From positions 1 through 43,772 of IMG/VR virus record IMGVR_UViG_3300047371_000046: a DNA stretch of 43,772 bases, one strand, 5' to 3'. The notes beneath the pieces are model-generated. The model was not told where the DNA came from and searched no databases. It saw nothing but the letters and a program-made list of their open reading frames with translations. The translations under genes were made by a program, and so were the position numbers. The DNA comes from a virus. Of the stretch, positions 1 to 10,359 are shown piece after piece (positions within the stretch are counted from its first letter, which is position 1; the number at the start of each line of letters is the position of its first letter).

Positions 1-846
1 TGCGCCAAGTGTCGTATCGCTTGCAACTCTCTTATATGCAAATATCTGTGCATACTTAGCTCCCGCACTGTTATCTACTGGAGTTGACTGTGATCCTACA
101 AGTGATGGATCTGACCATGTGCCTGCGTTTACGGTTGTGTCTGGGTCAAGCGTAATAAAGGTTGTAGTAGACGCCCAGACATCTTCGTTTGCTGGAGTTG
201 AAGGAATACTTCTGTACCAGTTTGGACCCGTAGGTTCTGCAAAGGTTCCGGTCGAAAATGTATATGACCCATTGTTTGGTTTTGTAGGGGTAGTCTCTTT
301 TGGAGAACGAGCGTATACTGTGACTGTGTAGACAGATGTACCACCTGTCCCTGAACCGCCACCAGACTCATCATCAGCGATCCAAATAGATCCGTTCCAC
401 TTTAATACCTGTCCGAGAGTTTTACCTGTGGTATTGACATCTTCTAAGTCGTCTAGGGATTCAACATCCGAAGAACCTGTCCCTATGTCGCTTTTGTTTG
501 CAAGTTCTATCCATGAATTACTATGCGCAAAGTATGCTCCACCTGTTTCATGAACATGAGCAAACATACCGTGATAGGTGGATGCATTTGGTAGGTCTGA
601 CACTGACTGGTACATGTTGCCAAACAAAACTTTATTGCCGGACATATCCAAGTCGGAACCTTCGATGATTGCACGGACTGCAGCGGCATCAAGACTCACG
701 TCTAGACTATCGATCGCAGCCTGAATCAATGCATTGACTTCGGCCTCTGTCATCTTAGACGTATCTATCTCAGCGAAGTTTTGATTGATCTTTAAAATCG
801 CGGCGTTGATGTTGTCTGCAAGATTGACTACTTGTATGTTACTCAT
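1..846 (-). CDS. Tail fibre / virion structural protein, C-terminus cut by window edge
   Basis: The reading frame is open for 282 codons from ATG at 846 to the window edge, so the C-terminus is missing. The N-terminus (MSNIQVVNLADNINAAILKI) looks like the fibre-attachment starts common in marine T4-like phages, where a short segment ending in 'KINQNFAEID' recurs. A Gly/Ser-rich linker near residue 160 precedes a module with Trp/Pro-rich motifs ('YARSPKET', 'GPNWYRSIPS', 'DVWAST') typical of host-recognition fibre proteins. A GAGG ribosome site lies upstream, and the start overlaps the end of the small upstream gene by 8 nt. It is last in the late minus-strand cluster seen here. The fibre role is inferred from composition and position. 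Confidence 0.85.
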   Translation of the reverse strand, partial: MSNIQVVNLADNINAAILKINQNFAEIDTSKMTEAEVNALIQAAIDSLDVSLDAAAVRAIIEGSDLDMSGNKVLFGNMYQSVSDLPNASTYHGMFAHVHETGGAYFAHSNSWIELANKSDIGTGSSDVESLDDLEDVNTTGKTLGQVLKWNGSIWIADDESGGGSGTGGTSVYTVTVYARSPKETTPTKPNNGSYTFSTGTFAEPTGPNWYRSIPSTPANEDVWASTTTFITLDPDTTVNAGTWSDPSLVGSQSTPVDNSAGAKYAQIFAYKRVASDTTLGA

Positions 847-1072
847 TTTTATCCTCTACTAAACGAAAAAGCAATTCTTTTATTTGTGTCATATCTTCCT
901 TTAATCCTTTAACTTCTTTGGATAAATATTCAATATGATTTTGCTTTTCTTGATTTGATTTGCTTATCTTCCGTGCTTTATCTATCTCAGCCTTGTTGGT
1001 ATTTAGTAACACTCCAGTTCGTCTATCTCGCACTAGATTATTATGTCCTTCTACTTTTATATGATTATTCAT
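839..1072 (-). CDS. Small conserved T4-like phage protein with C-terminal coiled coil
   Basis: This 77-residue protein starts MNNHIKVEGHNNLVRDRRTG, a pattern I recognise from a small conserved protein in marine T4-like phages ('VEGH-NLVRD--TGA-LN'). Its function is unknown. The second half (about residues 40-74) is charged with heptad-spaced Leu/Ile and is likely a short coiled coil. It lies between the giant structural gene (stop 3 nt upstream) and the fibre gene, which it overlaps by 8 nt, so it is probably translated from the same late mRNA. The linkage suggests a role in virion assembly or fibre attachment, but nothing in the sequence proves it. Confidence 0.75.
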   Translation of the reverse strand: MNNHIKVEGHNNLVRDRRTGVLLNTNKAEIDKARKISKSNQEKQNHIEYLSKEVKGLKEDMTQIKELLFRLVEDKNE

Positions 1073-1074
1073 AA

Positions 1075-4000
1075 TTAGTTCTGCTGCGGATCGCCTTCAC
1101 CATCGCCACCATCGCCATTACTGCTACCACTGCCGCCGGCGCCAGGCGTAGATGTAGCACCTTCACCAACGATCATCTTGACTTCTCTGGTGAACGTTGA
1201 ACCAAGTAGAGTAGTGGTTGCTGTAACAGTAGCGTCAGTGCCCTGTGGAGCATTTGCAACGGTGAACGACGCGAAATCTCCACGGTTAAGTGTTACAGTA
1301 GTTCCTGAATTCGTCCATGCGGCTCCGAAAGTTACGTCGATAGTGCTGTTTTGTTCAGACCCCCACATCATATGGAAGTCGACAGAACTGTTTGCATCAA
1401 CTGTCAACACTTGGTCTGAAACGGTCGCGCCATAATGGAAGTTTTTAGGTTTAGTCGAATCCAGTGAATAGTGTGTTAGAGTAGGGTCTGGGTCATTAAC
1501 AAAACCATCATCCGCATTCAAAAGAACCAACTGAGACTCAAGTGAGTCATCAACCAGTGGGGCACCCTCTAGAGTATAGCTAACATCTAATGGTATAGAG
1601 GTAGTTCCTGTAAGGGTGGTTCCATTGTCTAGACTATTGTCTGGGCTAATGAATATTTCTATTCTTACTGTACCAGTGATGGCAACTTCTGGATCTAGAT
1701 GTAGTGAATCGACAGTCCACGATGCACCATTATCAAGCGAGTTGCTATGTTCATCGATAACGAGTCCATGCCCGCCCCAAGTAATCATGTTACCGCTAGA
1801 GTCAAGTTCACCAACATCAACGGAAATAACTTCCTGATAACCTATGTCTGCACCAGTACCTACGTTTCTTAGTTCTGCTCTAGGAGTGGCCTGGGTTGCA
1901 AAAGCACCAGAGTAAACAGGTAGTGCTACATCGTCAACATGAGTGATTCTGAAACCACATTCAAAAATCTCTCCCACTTCTACTGGTCTATCCAACCACT
2001 TACCTGTGGCCAGGATAGTACTTCCTGTTAGAGAATCGTCCCCAACATTGACACTTCCTTTTTTAGGGTCATTGGTGTATAGTTGGAAATCACCATTATT
2101 ATCGAACTTAGCAAACAATCGAACCCTTCGTGTACCTTGATGCCAGTACTCATTCGGAGTCATGTAATTATTGATGTCCGATTCTGGATTGTACTGACTT
2201 AGGATACGAGGAGCGCCTGTGATAGATACCGAAGTTGGTAATTGACTTATCTCAGGGAATGCAACTGCTGATAAAGAAGTTCCTGTATCTGTACCCGTAT
2301 CATCGCCACCTGTATTGGTTTCGCCGGCGGTGTCTGTGCTACTAGTAGTGTTTGTACTACCACTATTGCTACTTGAACTTGATGTGGTAGTAGTACCTGT
2401 GGAACCCGAACCTCCTGTTATCAGAGCAATTGCACGTAAGTCTTTAATTAAAGGAGACTTAGAAGAGTTCTCTGAATGCATTACGATCTTAATCTGGAAT
2501 GCGGTAAACTGCTCTGACTCATGAGTATACTCATACTCTGGGAAATTAGATGGGTTGTCGCTTGTAGGGATTTCTCTGTCTATATCGACCTTTACCCATT
2601 CGTGTATAGAATCTCCTTCTATAGCAGTAGACGCGACCAATGTATCTTCGTCTGGTGCTGTCTTAACATAAACTTCAAAGTCAGAACCAGATGGTCGGTT
2701 ACCTGAAAATATTACCTTTAGGCCAAGTGAGGACTCATCAACAACAACTGGTGTTGTAATGTGTTGCGCAGCATATGCAAACGTAGTATAATCCGGTGTA
2801 TCTGTATTAGGATCATATACATCATGATCAATTACGTTTTCTAATGTCATAACTGCAACACGTTGAAGGTCAATTACAGGAGAAACTTTTGGATCTGCTG
2901 TGACCAATGATAGGTTTAACTTTAGCGTTTCAGTTGATACGTTTTCAGAAGAAGCAACAATCTTCGGTTGTGAGTTCAAATTATATTCATTTATAAAGAC
3001 CGGAACTTCGTCCTGTAAAGTGTATACAAACTGATTTACTGTACGACTGTCTGAAGAAGAACCATAGGATTTTGCGACAGGCGCACTCAGGCCTGCATTT
3101 ATTTTAGTAGTGTTAGGTACTATTGCTTGGATCTGTGGAACGAACGTATCGTAATAGACTTGTTGTGAAGCGACAACCGTATTACCACCACCGGATGAAC
3201 TAGCAGTTGCGACAGTAGGAACCTTAATATAATAACCGTCCCATGTTGGTTGATATACTTCAAGTAGGCCATTCATTTCTGAAGCGGGAACTCCACCAAT
3301 ATCATTGACAACACCTGAGATAGAAACTATATCTTCGTTACTGAATCCGTGACCTTGATGATAAACCTTTACTATTCCGTTGTTAGCAATATCATCTGTA
3401 TGAGTCTGACCGGCAACGGTTTCAATAGGATTAAATTCTAATGTGACTTTAGGTAAAGATGTATTATCTAATACTAAATTACCCGATGTCTCAAAATGTG
3501 CTCGATGCAACTTGAACATCAAGTCTTTACTTTGATCCGGTGTCCATGTGCTAGAGTTTTGAGATAAGAATAATGAACCTAGAGTAGAAATTCTTGGAGC
3601 CTTGTCCTGATTACTTCCTATGACAAATTCTTCTGATTCAGAAATATATACGTTATACTCTACGGATTCACTGAATAGTATTATCGCATATTCTTTACCG
3701 CCTGTCAAGTAAATCGGTTCGTCAAACTTAACAGCAGTTGCGCCAGTAGTCAATAGTGTATTCATTCCTTGACTTTCGCCTGAAATAGAATCATATGAAG
3801 TAACTGTGACATCATCGGAATTGACAAACACAACCGAGCCTGGAACGACCTGATTGGTAGGAACTCCATTTTCTACTGTGCGAACCTCAACCTGTAGAGG
3901 GGCATTGCTATCCTTAGACTCCATGAATACGTCTAGCTGAGTTAGGAATATACCGTTAGGGTTTTCAATCTGGTCGACGAAGAATGTCTGCGCTAAAGGA

Positions 4001-7000
4001 TCATTACGTCCTTCACTTCTGTAGACCCTTCTTGTAGTATCGATATTACCCTGTGAGGTATCTAAAGCACCTTGAGACGAGTAGAACGCAGATGTAGATA
4101 TAGTAGACTCCGCGTCATATAGACTTACATCTAACAACTCAAACTTTTGAGTTCCTGTTCTAAACTTCAAAGATTCTGTATTAGGTAAGAAGAATGATCC
4201 GATTAGCTCACCCTTGCTATCTGTCTGCAAGAGAGTTGGTCCACCTAAGTCTGCTGGATATCCTGATTCGTTTGCATACTCACTACCAAATTCTTGTGGA
4301 TTATCCGCAAATCGTTGGGTAGTTGATTCCTGTCGAACCCAATTACTTACGTCTACACCGTCAAAGTATGCAAACATCTTAGTGTTAGGACGAAGTCCTT
4401 TGGCGACGAAGTTGATTCTACGAGAACGCATATACGGAATGATTTGCTGTCCACCAATAGTTTCACCAAGCAAGTCTTGTGCGTGAACCATATTTTCATA
4501 TTTGTATTGATATTCAGCCAAAGGCATATGTAAGTTACTATTGAATGACGTTACACTACCGTCGATCCAATTATAACTACCGCCGTACCACAAATCTTCT
4601 TGAGTGTGATAAATGCTTTGTATTACCGGAGGCAAATCTCTAGATTCTCTCCACTCATCCGATGATGGAGACAATTCTAAATTACCGATATACGATACTA
4701 CAGTATGAGGATTAACATTAATAAAACTAGTAGCAAGTTCCTGTTCGGTGAATTCGACTTCAACATATGGTAGGGTAACCAAATCACCCTTCTTGCTTAT
4801 TACGGTATCAACGTTATCTGTGCTATATGATAGTCGTACTGAATTTTCACGAAAAGATGCCTGTAACAATCCACTTCTATCAACGGACGCTCTATAGTTC
4901 TCGTTATTAATGTCAGAGTAGTCGAATGTACTAAAATTATCAGCGAAGAATCCTGACTTAACTCTTGACTGCCCTTGGTTATCAGTAATGACTAGGGACT
5001 GAGTATTAGTTTCCAAGAAACTCAATGCAGTCCTTTCATACAACTCATCCAAACGTCGTTCTAATTTTGCGATATCTTTCATAGTATATCGCTTGTTTGG
5101 AATATAAGCTGTCGAAACGTCAGATGCACTGAATGTGTAAGGGCTCAAAGTAAACGTATATAGAGACAGTGAACCTACTGGAATCTCTGGTTCCTTTGGA
5201 GTTATACTAGGAACCCCCTGTATAACCTGTAGTTCACCAAACCCAATGCCGCTGTTTACTGCGTTCGCCACTAAAACGTCAATACGAGGTAAGTAGTATT
5301 CTATATCATTAATAGTGATGGCAGATGCATTCTGAGGTAACTCTGCGACTACGTTGAATTCTCCGGTGTAACCAAATGTTCGGGAAGGTCGGAAGTCTAA
5401 TACATCTCTTAAAGAGATGGACTGACCTGTCGCACTGGTATGGTTAGGGATATTTTCATAACTATCGTCTGCATAAGATGAAGCAGAGAAGAACGTGCTT
5501 CCGCTTGGTCCAGTATGCGTATAATGTGTGTATGTAACCTTTATCTCAGATTGGTCACCTGTAGGTAAAAGATATCCTGGCTTCAAGTACACGACAGCTT
5601 CGTCATAGAAGTTATCACGTTGACCGCCGTCTAGATAAAACTGGTGAGTGATGTCTTCAGCAGCAGACCAATCTGTACCAGAACTATCTCTGAATAAAAC
5701 TGATTGAAGAGAGATACCATCTACGGTATCTGTAAATACAGGACGTTTCTCCCAGTCTGTCGATGGAAGAGTCTGTGTTTTTTCTGCAACCGTTATTGTC
5801 TTTGTGCGAGGTGTTGCGTTAGAGACCTCAACGTAATATGCAATATCATGATTAGTGTTTGGGGTTAGACCCGAATATACACCCGCCATACTTGGTACTG
5901 ATTCTGGACCAGTTAGAATAGAGGTTTCGGACTCTGCGATTATCCAACGATTATTTTCAACGCCAGACAAACTAATAACACCTTGACTATCAGACTGTAT
6001 TCTAGTGTATCTCTGTACTGTATAGTTTGCAGTAATCGAATCATCTTTTGGACTGGTTCTAGGTAGCGGGAACAGCAGACTATTGTTAGATGACTCATGT
6101 ATTGTGCTATCTACTAATTGAATTCTTGGGCTACCAGCGCCTGGAATATTATCCTGTAATGATACTGCATCAGCAAAACTATGATATCCTGTACCACCTT
6201 GTATTGAAGACATACGAATGTCAAAAATGTATAGTCGGTAACCAAATGAGTCGGATTGTATACCACGGACATTACAGTAACCTATTACAGATCCACCTGA
6301 TGCTGCGTCGTAGATAGCCAAATATCCAAATGCGTCTAATCTACCGAAACCTTCAGATGAGGTCGGGTCGATATAAACATAGTTACCATATGCAACTGGT
6401 ACTGGTTCGTTAAATGTTTGAAGAGTTTGTCTTGCTTTTGGTACGGTAATATCTGTTTGACCAAATTCTAATCGATAACCATCTACATATGCTATACCTT
6501 CAGAAACATCTAGATTTAAATTAGTGTTATCCAGAGGTTCGAATATCGCAGTAAACTTATCTACAACATAGTCACCAGACTCTTCTTTTGTTCTTCGTGC
6601 AAGCAGATCATTAACTCGACTGTATGCATCGAATGTACTTACTTCACGTGTGATAACACCTTTAACAACACGTGCGACAAATATAAAGTTTTGACTTATA
6701 TCGACTTGATCGCGAGTAGTGGGTGTTAGTTTGATCTGATATCGATGAGCGCCTGGCGCAGTGATGTCTGGAACTTCGCCTTGGTTATCATATAGATTAG
6801 AATCTTCGCTCTCATCTACGATTGATTCTTCAATCACAAAACCGATATCTGCTGTCGGTTCTGTGCTATACTTGGATAGGAAAGATTCTCCGCCTTCCAT
6901 ATAAACAAAGTGACCCTGTACAAAGAACTCGCCTGGCGCAAAGTACGCTTTAGTGCCACGACCTGCTGCCGGAATTTCATCTTCACTGTCGTCGATTACA

Positions 7001-7458
7001 GTAAGAGTAGAATTATCTGGGCGAGTTAAAACGTCTCCTGATTGAACGCGAGGTGCTTTATCTGTGTCGGTTACATTTGAGGTATCTGTATATCTAACAT
7101 AAAGAGTTGATGGATCTTGCTCTGGTACTGCATTATACGCCTCAAGGACAATAAACTGTATAGTACCGTTAGTTAGAGTCTCACCAACTAAACTAGGATC
7201 TATAACACTATTAGCATCAAGACGAATATATTCTATCCTATTATCAACTGTCGAACCACCTGGGCTGACTAGTGCACCTTCTGTAAATATGTTACGACCG
7301 AAACGTGCGATCTCTTCGTGTATTATTGTTTGTGATTCATTTAACTCACGTGCTTGAAGAGCCTTACCTGAATTATAGAGTACACGATAATAACCATCTT
7401 TCGGATCGTAAAAATCGCGGTAAGTTTCTCTGAACGTCTTATCTGTAAAATCTGCCAT
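1075..7458 (-). CDS. Giant DUF4815-type baseplate/tail structural protein (gp10-like position)
   Basis: The protein has 2127 residues. Its N-terminus ('FTDKTFRETYRDFYDPKDGYY', 'LYNSGKALQARELNESQTI') matches the DUF4815-type structural proteins of marine T4-like phages, which lie downstream of gp8 where T4 carries gp9/gp10. The middle is rich in beta-strand-forming sequence and an early segment ('YFAPGEFFVQGHFVYM') fits a virion surface protein. A low-complexity Ser/Thr/Gly linker lies around residues 1685-1727, and the C-terminus is a Gly/Asp/Ser-rich tail. The linker suggests appended fibre-like or adhesin modules. A strong ribosome site (AGGATAAATC) precedes the ATG, with gp8 ending 8 nt upstream. 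The structural assignment is firm; the exact T4 equivalent is not. Confidence 0.85.
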   Translation of the reverse strand: MADFTDKTFRETYRDFYDPKDGYYRVLYNSGKALQARELNESQTIIHEEIARFGRNIFTEGALVSPGGSTVDNRIEYIRLDANSVIDPSLVGETLTNGTIQFIVLEAYNAVPEQDPSTLYVRYTDTSNVTDTDKAPRVQSGDVLTRPDNSTLTVIDDSEDEIPAAGRGTKAYFAPGEFFVQGHFVYMEGGESFLSKYSTEPTADIGFVIEESIVDESEDSNLYDNQGEVPDITAPGAHRYQIKLTPTTRDQVDISQNFIFVARVVKGVITREVSTFDAYSRVNDLLARRTKEESGDYVVDKFTAIFEPLDNTNLNLDVSEGIAYVDGYRLEFGQTDITVPKARQTLQTFNEPVPVAYGNYVYIDPTSSEGFGRLDAFGYLAIYDAASGGSVIGYCNVRGIQSDSFGYRLYIFDIRMSSIQGGTGYHSFADAVSLQDNIPGAGSPRIQLVDSTIHESSNNSLLFPLPRTSPKDDSITANYTVQRYTRIQSDSQGVISLSGVENNRWIIAESETSILTGPESVPSMAGVYSGLTPNTNHDIAYYVEVSNATPRTKTITVAEKTQTLPSTDWEKRPVFTDTVDGISLQSVLFRDSSGTDWSAAEDITHQFYLDGGQRDNFYDEAVVYLKPGYLLPTGDQSEIKVTYTHYTHTGPSGSTFFSASSYADDSYENIPNHTSATGQSISLRDVLDFRPSRTFGYTGEFNVVAELPQNASAITINDIEYYLPRIDVLVANAVNSGIGFGELQVIQGVPSITPKEPEIPVGSLSLYTFTLSPYTFSASDVSTAYIPNKRYTMKDIAKLERRLDELYERTALSFLETNTQSLVITDNQGQSRVKSGFFADNFSTFDYSDINNENYRASVDRSGLLQASFRENSVRLSYSTDNVDTVISKKGDLVTLPYVEVEFTEQELATSFINVNPHTVVSYIGNLELSPSSDEWRESRDLPPVIQSIYHTQEDLWYGGSYNWIDGSVTSFNSNLHMPLAEYQYKYENMVHAQDLLGETIGGQQIIPYMRSRRINFVAKGLRPNTKMFAYFDGVDVSNWVRQESTTQRFADNPQEFGSEYANESGYPADLGGPTLLQTDSKGELIGSFFLPNTESLKFRTGTQKFELLDVSLYDAESTISTSAFYSSQGALDTSQGNIDTTRRVYRSEGRNDPLAQTFFVDQIENPNGIFLTQLDVFMESKDSNAPLQVEVRTVENGVPTNQVVPGSVVFVNSDDVTVTSYDSISGESQGMNTLLTTGATAVKFDEPIYLTGGKEYAIILFSESVEYNVYISESEEFVIGSNQDKAPRISTLGSLFLSQNSSTWTPDQSKDLMFKLHRAHFETSGNLVLDNTSLPKVTLEFNPIETVAGQTHTDDIANNGIVKVYHQGHGFSNEDIVSISGVVNDIGGVPASEMNGLLEVYQPTWDGYYIKVPTVATASSSGGGNTVVASQQVYYDTFVPQIQAIVPNTTKINAGLSAPVAKSYGSSSDSRTVNQFVYTLQDEVPVFINEYNLNSQPKIVASSENVSTETLKLNLSLVTADPKVSPVIDLQRVAVMTLENVIDHDVYDPNTDTPDYTTFAYAAQHITTPVVVDESSLGLKVIFSGNRPSGSDFEVYVKTAPDEDTLVASTAIEGDSIHEWVKVDIDREIPTSDNPSNFPEYEYTHESEQFTAFQIKIVMHSENSSKSPLIKDLRAIALITGGSGSTGTTTTSSSSSNSGSTNTTSSTDTAGETNTGGDDTGTDTGTSLSAVAFPEISQLPTSVSITGAPRILSQYNPESDINNYMTPNEYWHQGTRRVRLFAKFDNNGDFQLYTNDPKKGSVNVGDDSLTGSTILATGKWLDRPVEVGEIFECGFRITHVDDVALPVYSGAFATQATPRAELRNVGTGADIGYQEVISVDVGELDSSGNMITWGGHGLVIDEHSNSLDNGASWTVDSLHLDPEVAITGTVRIEIFISPDNSLDNGTTLTGTTSIPLDVSYTLEGAPLVDDSLESQLVLLNADDGFVNDPDPTLTHYSLDSTKPKNFHYGATVSDQVLTVDANSSVDFHMMWGSEQNSTIDVTFGAAWTNSGTTVTLNRGDFASFTVANAPQGTDATVTATTTLLGSTFTREVKMIVGEGATSTPGAGGSGSSNGDGGDGEGDPQQN

Positions 7459-7466
7459 GATTTATC

Positions 7467-8858
7467 CTAAACGGTTATTACGATCTTGATATCTTCTTGT
7501 TGTTCTTCGTCGCGTCTGATTCTTTTTCTTGTCTCAATATATAGGACTTCACCAGAGAAGCGATCTATACCATTTACTGGAGACAATCCACCCGTTGCAA
7601 TAACACCCGCAACCTGACCTTCTTGAACTACGGCCTCATTTTCTTCGAACTCGACAAACCCTGTCGATTCATTTTGATGGTAATGAACAACGTTACCATC
7701 GGACTGATCAACATATGCCTTGGCAATACTACTTCCGCCCGTTATAAGTTTTCCTGATATAAATGGTGAGGTATCTTCTAAGGTCAATGTAGGTAATACT
7801 TTTACCGAAGTTCCGGTGAACGGAGTAGATCCGTCTGGTAGTAGCGGAGATTTAATAAGACCCATTTCACGGAAAGTGTTTCGAGTGATAAATGTTCCGT
7901 TGACATTACCGTCTGGTTTGATACCTGCTAGAATAGAACTTGTTTTCAAATCATCTATAGGGTTCTTACCCAGACCTTCTGAGGTAGTTACTACTGGTAC
8001 TGCCGTACAGTTTTCGGTATCGCCATCGGTTACTGTAAGCGAAGCGTATGTGTATCCAGAACCGTAGTCCGTCATTTTAATTTCAGTGACCTTACCATCA
8101 GCGTCAATAACAGCAGTAGCAGTTGCGCCTGATCCATCACCGACTACCGTGACCGTAGGTTCGGTTACGTAACCAAGACCTTGTGTTATTACCTTTGCAC
8201 GGGTGACTTGGCCACCTACAGCAGCAAGATGAACATCACGCTGTAGGTCTTCGATTGAATCCCCACCGTGGTAATCTGGTTCTGTTTCTTGTATCGGAAA
8301 GTGGTTGGATGATAAGAACTGGTAGATTCGCTCCGGTGTTATGGAGTATAAGAACTTCCATGTATATCCATCTCCAGTTTCAAAAACTTTGGTATGGTCC
8401 CATGTGTTGGTAGGATCTATTGAATCTAGAAGATCTTTATGGTAGCCGTAATTAGGCTCGACCATAGATTGCTTTGGAGTACCATCTACATTCTTACCAT
8501 AATCAATACAAACGTATACTTCTTTAGCATCGTTTAATACGTAAAATGGCGTCCATGGCTCTACGATATCCGAAGAAGTTGCGTCATCCCATCCAGTGTA
8601 TATAGATCCCGATGACCAATTTACTCTCTTGGCAACGAATGTTGAACCCTCAATTTTCTTGATTGATTGTAGGTTATGTCGGAACTCTCTTTCATCACGT
8701 GGACAGTCTACTGGGTCTATAGTTGTTTCCGAATTTTCTGAAACTGGAAATTCGTCTGATTTACCGATACCAATATAGTAACTGTCAGAAGATTGCATAT
8801 CTATCAGCAGATCCTTCGCTAAGCTCCTACTTAATGTCTGTCTTACAATTGCTGCCAT
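7467..8858 (-). CDS. 8: Baseplate wedge protein gp8
   Basis: At 463 residues it is longer than T4 gp8 (about 334). The N-terminus ('IVRQTLSRSLAKDLLIDM', 'YYIGIGKSDEFP') and the motif 'GYTWKFLYSITPERIYQFL' are characteristic of gp8 in marine T4-like phages. The central segment, about residues 215-290, has Gly/Thr/Val-rich beta repeats ('QGLGYVTEPTVTVVGDGSGA', 'TDYGSGYTYASLTVTDGD') of the kind inserted in these longer versions. gp8 is a wedge component that links gp6, gp7 and gp10 in T4. It has its own late promoter at 8895-8902 and an AGGATAAGAAC ribosome site, so it can be transcribed separately from the oxygenase and glycosyltransferase upstream. Confidence 0.88.
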   Translation of the reverse strand: MAAIVRQTLSRSLAKDLLIDMQSSDSYYIGIGKSDEFPVSENSETTIDPVDCPRDEREFRHNLQSIKKIEGSTFVAKRVNWSSGSIYTGWDDATSSDIVEPWTPFYVLNDAKEVYVCIDYGKNVDGTPKQSMVEPNYGYHKDLLDSIDPTNTWDHTKVFETGDGYTWKFLYSITPERIYQFLSSNHFPIQETEPDYHGGDSIEDLQRDVHLAAVGGQVTRAKVITQGLGYVTEPTVTVVGDGSGATATAVIDADGKVTEIKMTDYGSGYTYASLTVTDGDTENCTAVPVVTTSEGLGKNPIDDLKTSSILAGIKPDGNVNGTFITRNTFREMGLIKSPLLPDGSTPFTGTSVKVLPTLTLEDTSPFISGKLITGGSSIAKAYVDQSDGNVVHYHQNESTGFVEFEENEAVVQEGQVAGVIATGGLSPVNGIDRFSGEVLYIETRKRIRRDEEQQEDIKIVITV

Positions 8859-8894
8859 GTTCTTATCCTACGCATGTTAGAAATATTATTCTTA

Positions 8895-8902
8895 TATTTA
8901 TA
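8895..8902 (-). promoter_or_regulatory. T4-type late promoter for gp8
   Basis: The minus strand reads TATAAATA, the T4 late -10 element recognised by gp55-bound RNA polymerase. It sits 37 nt upstream of the gp8 ATG, just past the stop codon of the glycosyltransferase gene. No -35 element is expected for this class. Confidence 0.75.
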
Positions 8903-8908
8903 ACGTTT

Positions 8909-9787
8909 TTATGAGTCATTTAAAAATTTGTTTAACCATGATTCTTTTTGATGATGATTCATCAATAAGTCTTTGTATATTACCGGAAGTTCATATGCAC
9001 TACTTCTCCACTGGGAGACATGTTTAAGTGCTTCGTCCTTCAGCGGCTGTAAATATTCTTCGTAACTATGAACCTTCTGAGCACTTCCTTCAGTCGTCCT
9101 ATCGATACAATATAAGTCGCTTGACATTGATAGGAAGTAACACAGATTTCCCTTCTGGTGTTCTGCTAATAACTTGTAGGTGTATGCGTGATCTTCTCCG
9201 TTACCAATATCTTCGTTCATTTTTATTTGTGCAGACTTACGACTCTGCAACATAATGAAGTCAACCGACACTGGACGTTCATCAATAAACAAATGACTTT
9301 CTTGTGGTCCTAAGTTTTCGTGAGGAGAGCACATCGATGTGCCCCATACACTTGCAAAGTAAGTTTCATTAACTTGCCAGTAATGTCCCGAAACCAATTC
9401 CCAACTGCAAATAGAATCACATGGTACCACACCTAGAACATCAATGCAAGGATAATGCTTATAATGATTCCACAACGACTGTAAGTATGACGGATATAAA
9501 AAATCATCTCCATCGATCTGAGATACAAAATCACAGTCACTTTCTAGAAATACATCTAGACATGCATTTTTACCACGGCCTGGTTTACCATTACTTTCCG
9601 TATTGACTACACGGAATGGTAAATTAAGTGCGCATACATCTTCATAGTATCCTTCATGAATACTATTTACAACGATCACCACTTCCCATTCGATTGGTTC
9701 AATTTTGATGACTTGTTGGGCAGATTTAACTAATCGTGCTAACTTAGGGATGTCGTTGGAAGTCAACAACGTTGTCATCAATTTCAT
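8909..9787 (-). CDS. GT-A fold glycosyltransferase, family 2-like
   Basis: The protein has 292 residues. The N-terminal half has a nucleotide-sugar-binding layout: a strand with 'WEVVIVVNS' (34-42), 'NGKPGRGKNACLD' (66-78) and the acidic metal/sugar-nucleotide motif 'QIDGDDFLYPSYL' with D92-x-D94-D95. This is typical of family 2 glycosyltransferases. Its start overlaps the oxygenase stop as TAATG, so the two are translationally coupled and share the collagen-like fibre's transcript. A virion-protein target, above all the collagen-like fibre, is the simplest inference, but host surface glycans or DNA cannot be excluded. No hydroxymethyl-pyrimidine enzyme is visible in the window, which argues against a T4-like HMC-glucosylation role. 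Confidence 0.8.
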   Translation of the reverse strand: MKLMTTLLTSNDIPKLARLVKSAQQVIKIEPIEWEVVIVVNSIHEGYYEDVCALNLPFRVVNTESNGKPGRGKNACLDVFLESDCDFVSQIDGDDFLYPSYLQSLWNHYKHYPCIDVLGVVPCDSICSWELVSGHYWQVNETYFASVWGTSMCSPHENLGPQESHLFIDERPVSVDFIMLQSRKSAQIKMNEDIGNGEDHAYTYKLLAEHQKGNLCYFLSMSSDLYCIDRTTEGSAQKVHSYEEYLQPLKDEALKHVSQWRSSAYELPVIYKDLLMNHHQKESWLNKFLNDS

Positions 9788-10341
9788 TATTCTGCCTCAA
9801 AGAAGAATGTCTGAAATAATCTACCGTCGTATTGGTTTGAACCAAAGCCGGGAACTACACTGCGATGATAGTACATCGCATCATATAATACCAGTCGGTT
9901 GTAAATATTTTTAGATTCTGCAACAATGTCCCAGTCACCTTCAACCAACTGGAATTCATTAAAATCTACTGGACATGAATCTTCATGTTTCATAATTCCA
10001 GTCTGTCTATGTTTATAGATTGCAGTTCCGGAATCTAGAGGCGCGTCAGGCGTTAGATACACGACTCCCGCATAGGACATTTTATCGTGATGAATCCATG
10101 TCTTGCAGTTTTCGGTAGTGTATTGGAAGGAAGTGTTATAGTTGTCTAGTGGAAAGTATGTTATTGCTTTTCCTATGATCCCCTCTAAAGAGTTTTTCAT
10201 AGAATCAACATATCCACCAGCATTGGTACATGGAGATGTTCTTAGGCCGGGATAGTTACCCGAAACATTAAAGTCTAGACTTAAAGCATAATCCCGAACT
10301 GAGTCGGGATCTGCATAAAAATTATCAATTACTGTAAACAT
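9787..10341 (-). CDS. 2-oxoglutarate/Fe(II)-dependent oxygenase (DUF6445-like)
   Basis: I place the start at ATG 10341 (MFTVIDNFYADPDSVR, 184 aa) because AGGTATATT precedes it; a longer frame would run into the upstream hairpin. The iron facial triad is visible as H84-x-D86 in 'WIHHDKMSYAGVVYLTP' and H159 in 'MYYHRSVVPGFG', with R174 in 'DGRLFQTFF' positioned to hold 2-oxoglutarate. These residues and the opening 'DNFYADPDSVRDYAL' match prolyl-hydroxylase-like DUF6445 proteins. Such enzymes hydroxylate protein, nucleic-acid or small-molecule substrates. It lies directly downstream of the collagen-like fibre gene and is coupled to a glycosyltransferase, which suggests residue hydroxylation on the fibre. 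The substrate is not shown by the sequence. Confidence 0.83.
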   Translation of the reverse strand: MFTVIDNFYADPDSVRDYALSLDFNVSGNYPGLRTSPCTNAGGYVDSMKNSLEGIIGKAITYFPLDNYNTSFQYTTENCKTWIHHDKMSYAGVVYLTPDAPLDSGTAIYKHRQTGIMKHEDSCPVDFNEFQLVEGDWDIVAESKNIYNRLVLYDAMYYHRSVVPGFGSNQYDGRLFQTFFFEAE

Positions 10342-10359
10342 AATATACCTGTATGTGGA

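Noticed and set aside
8909-9787. Glucosyltransferase for hydroxymethylcytosine
   Set aside because: No hydroxymethylase or dCMP-type enzyme appears in the window and the gene lies in a late virion operon; a virion substrate fits better.
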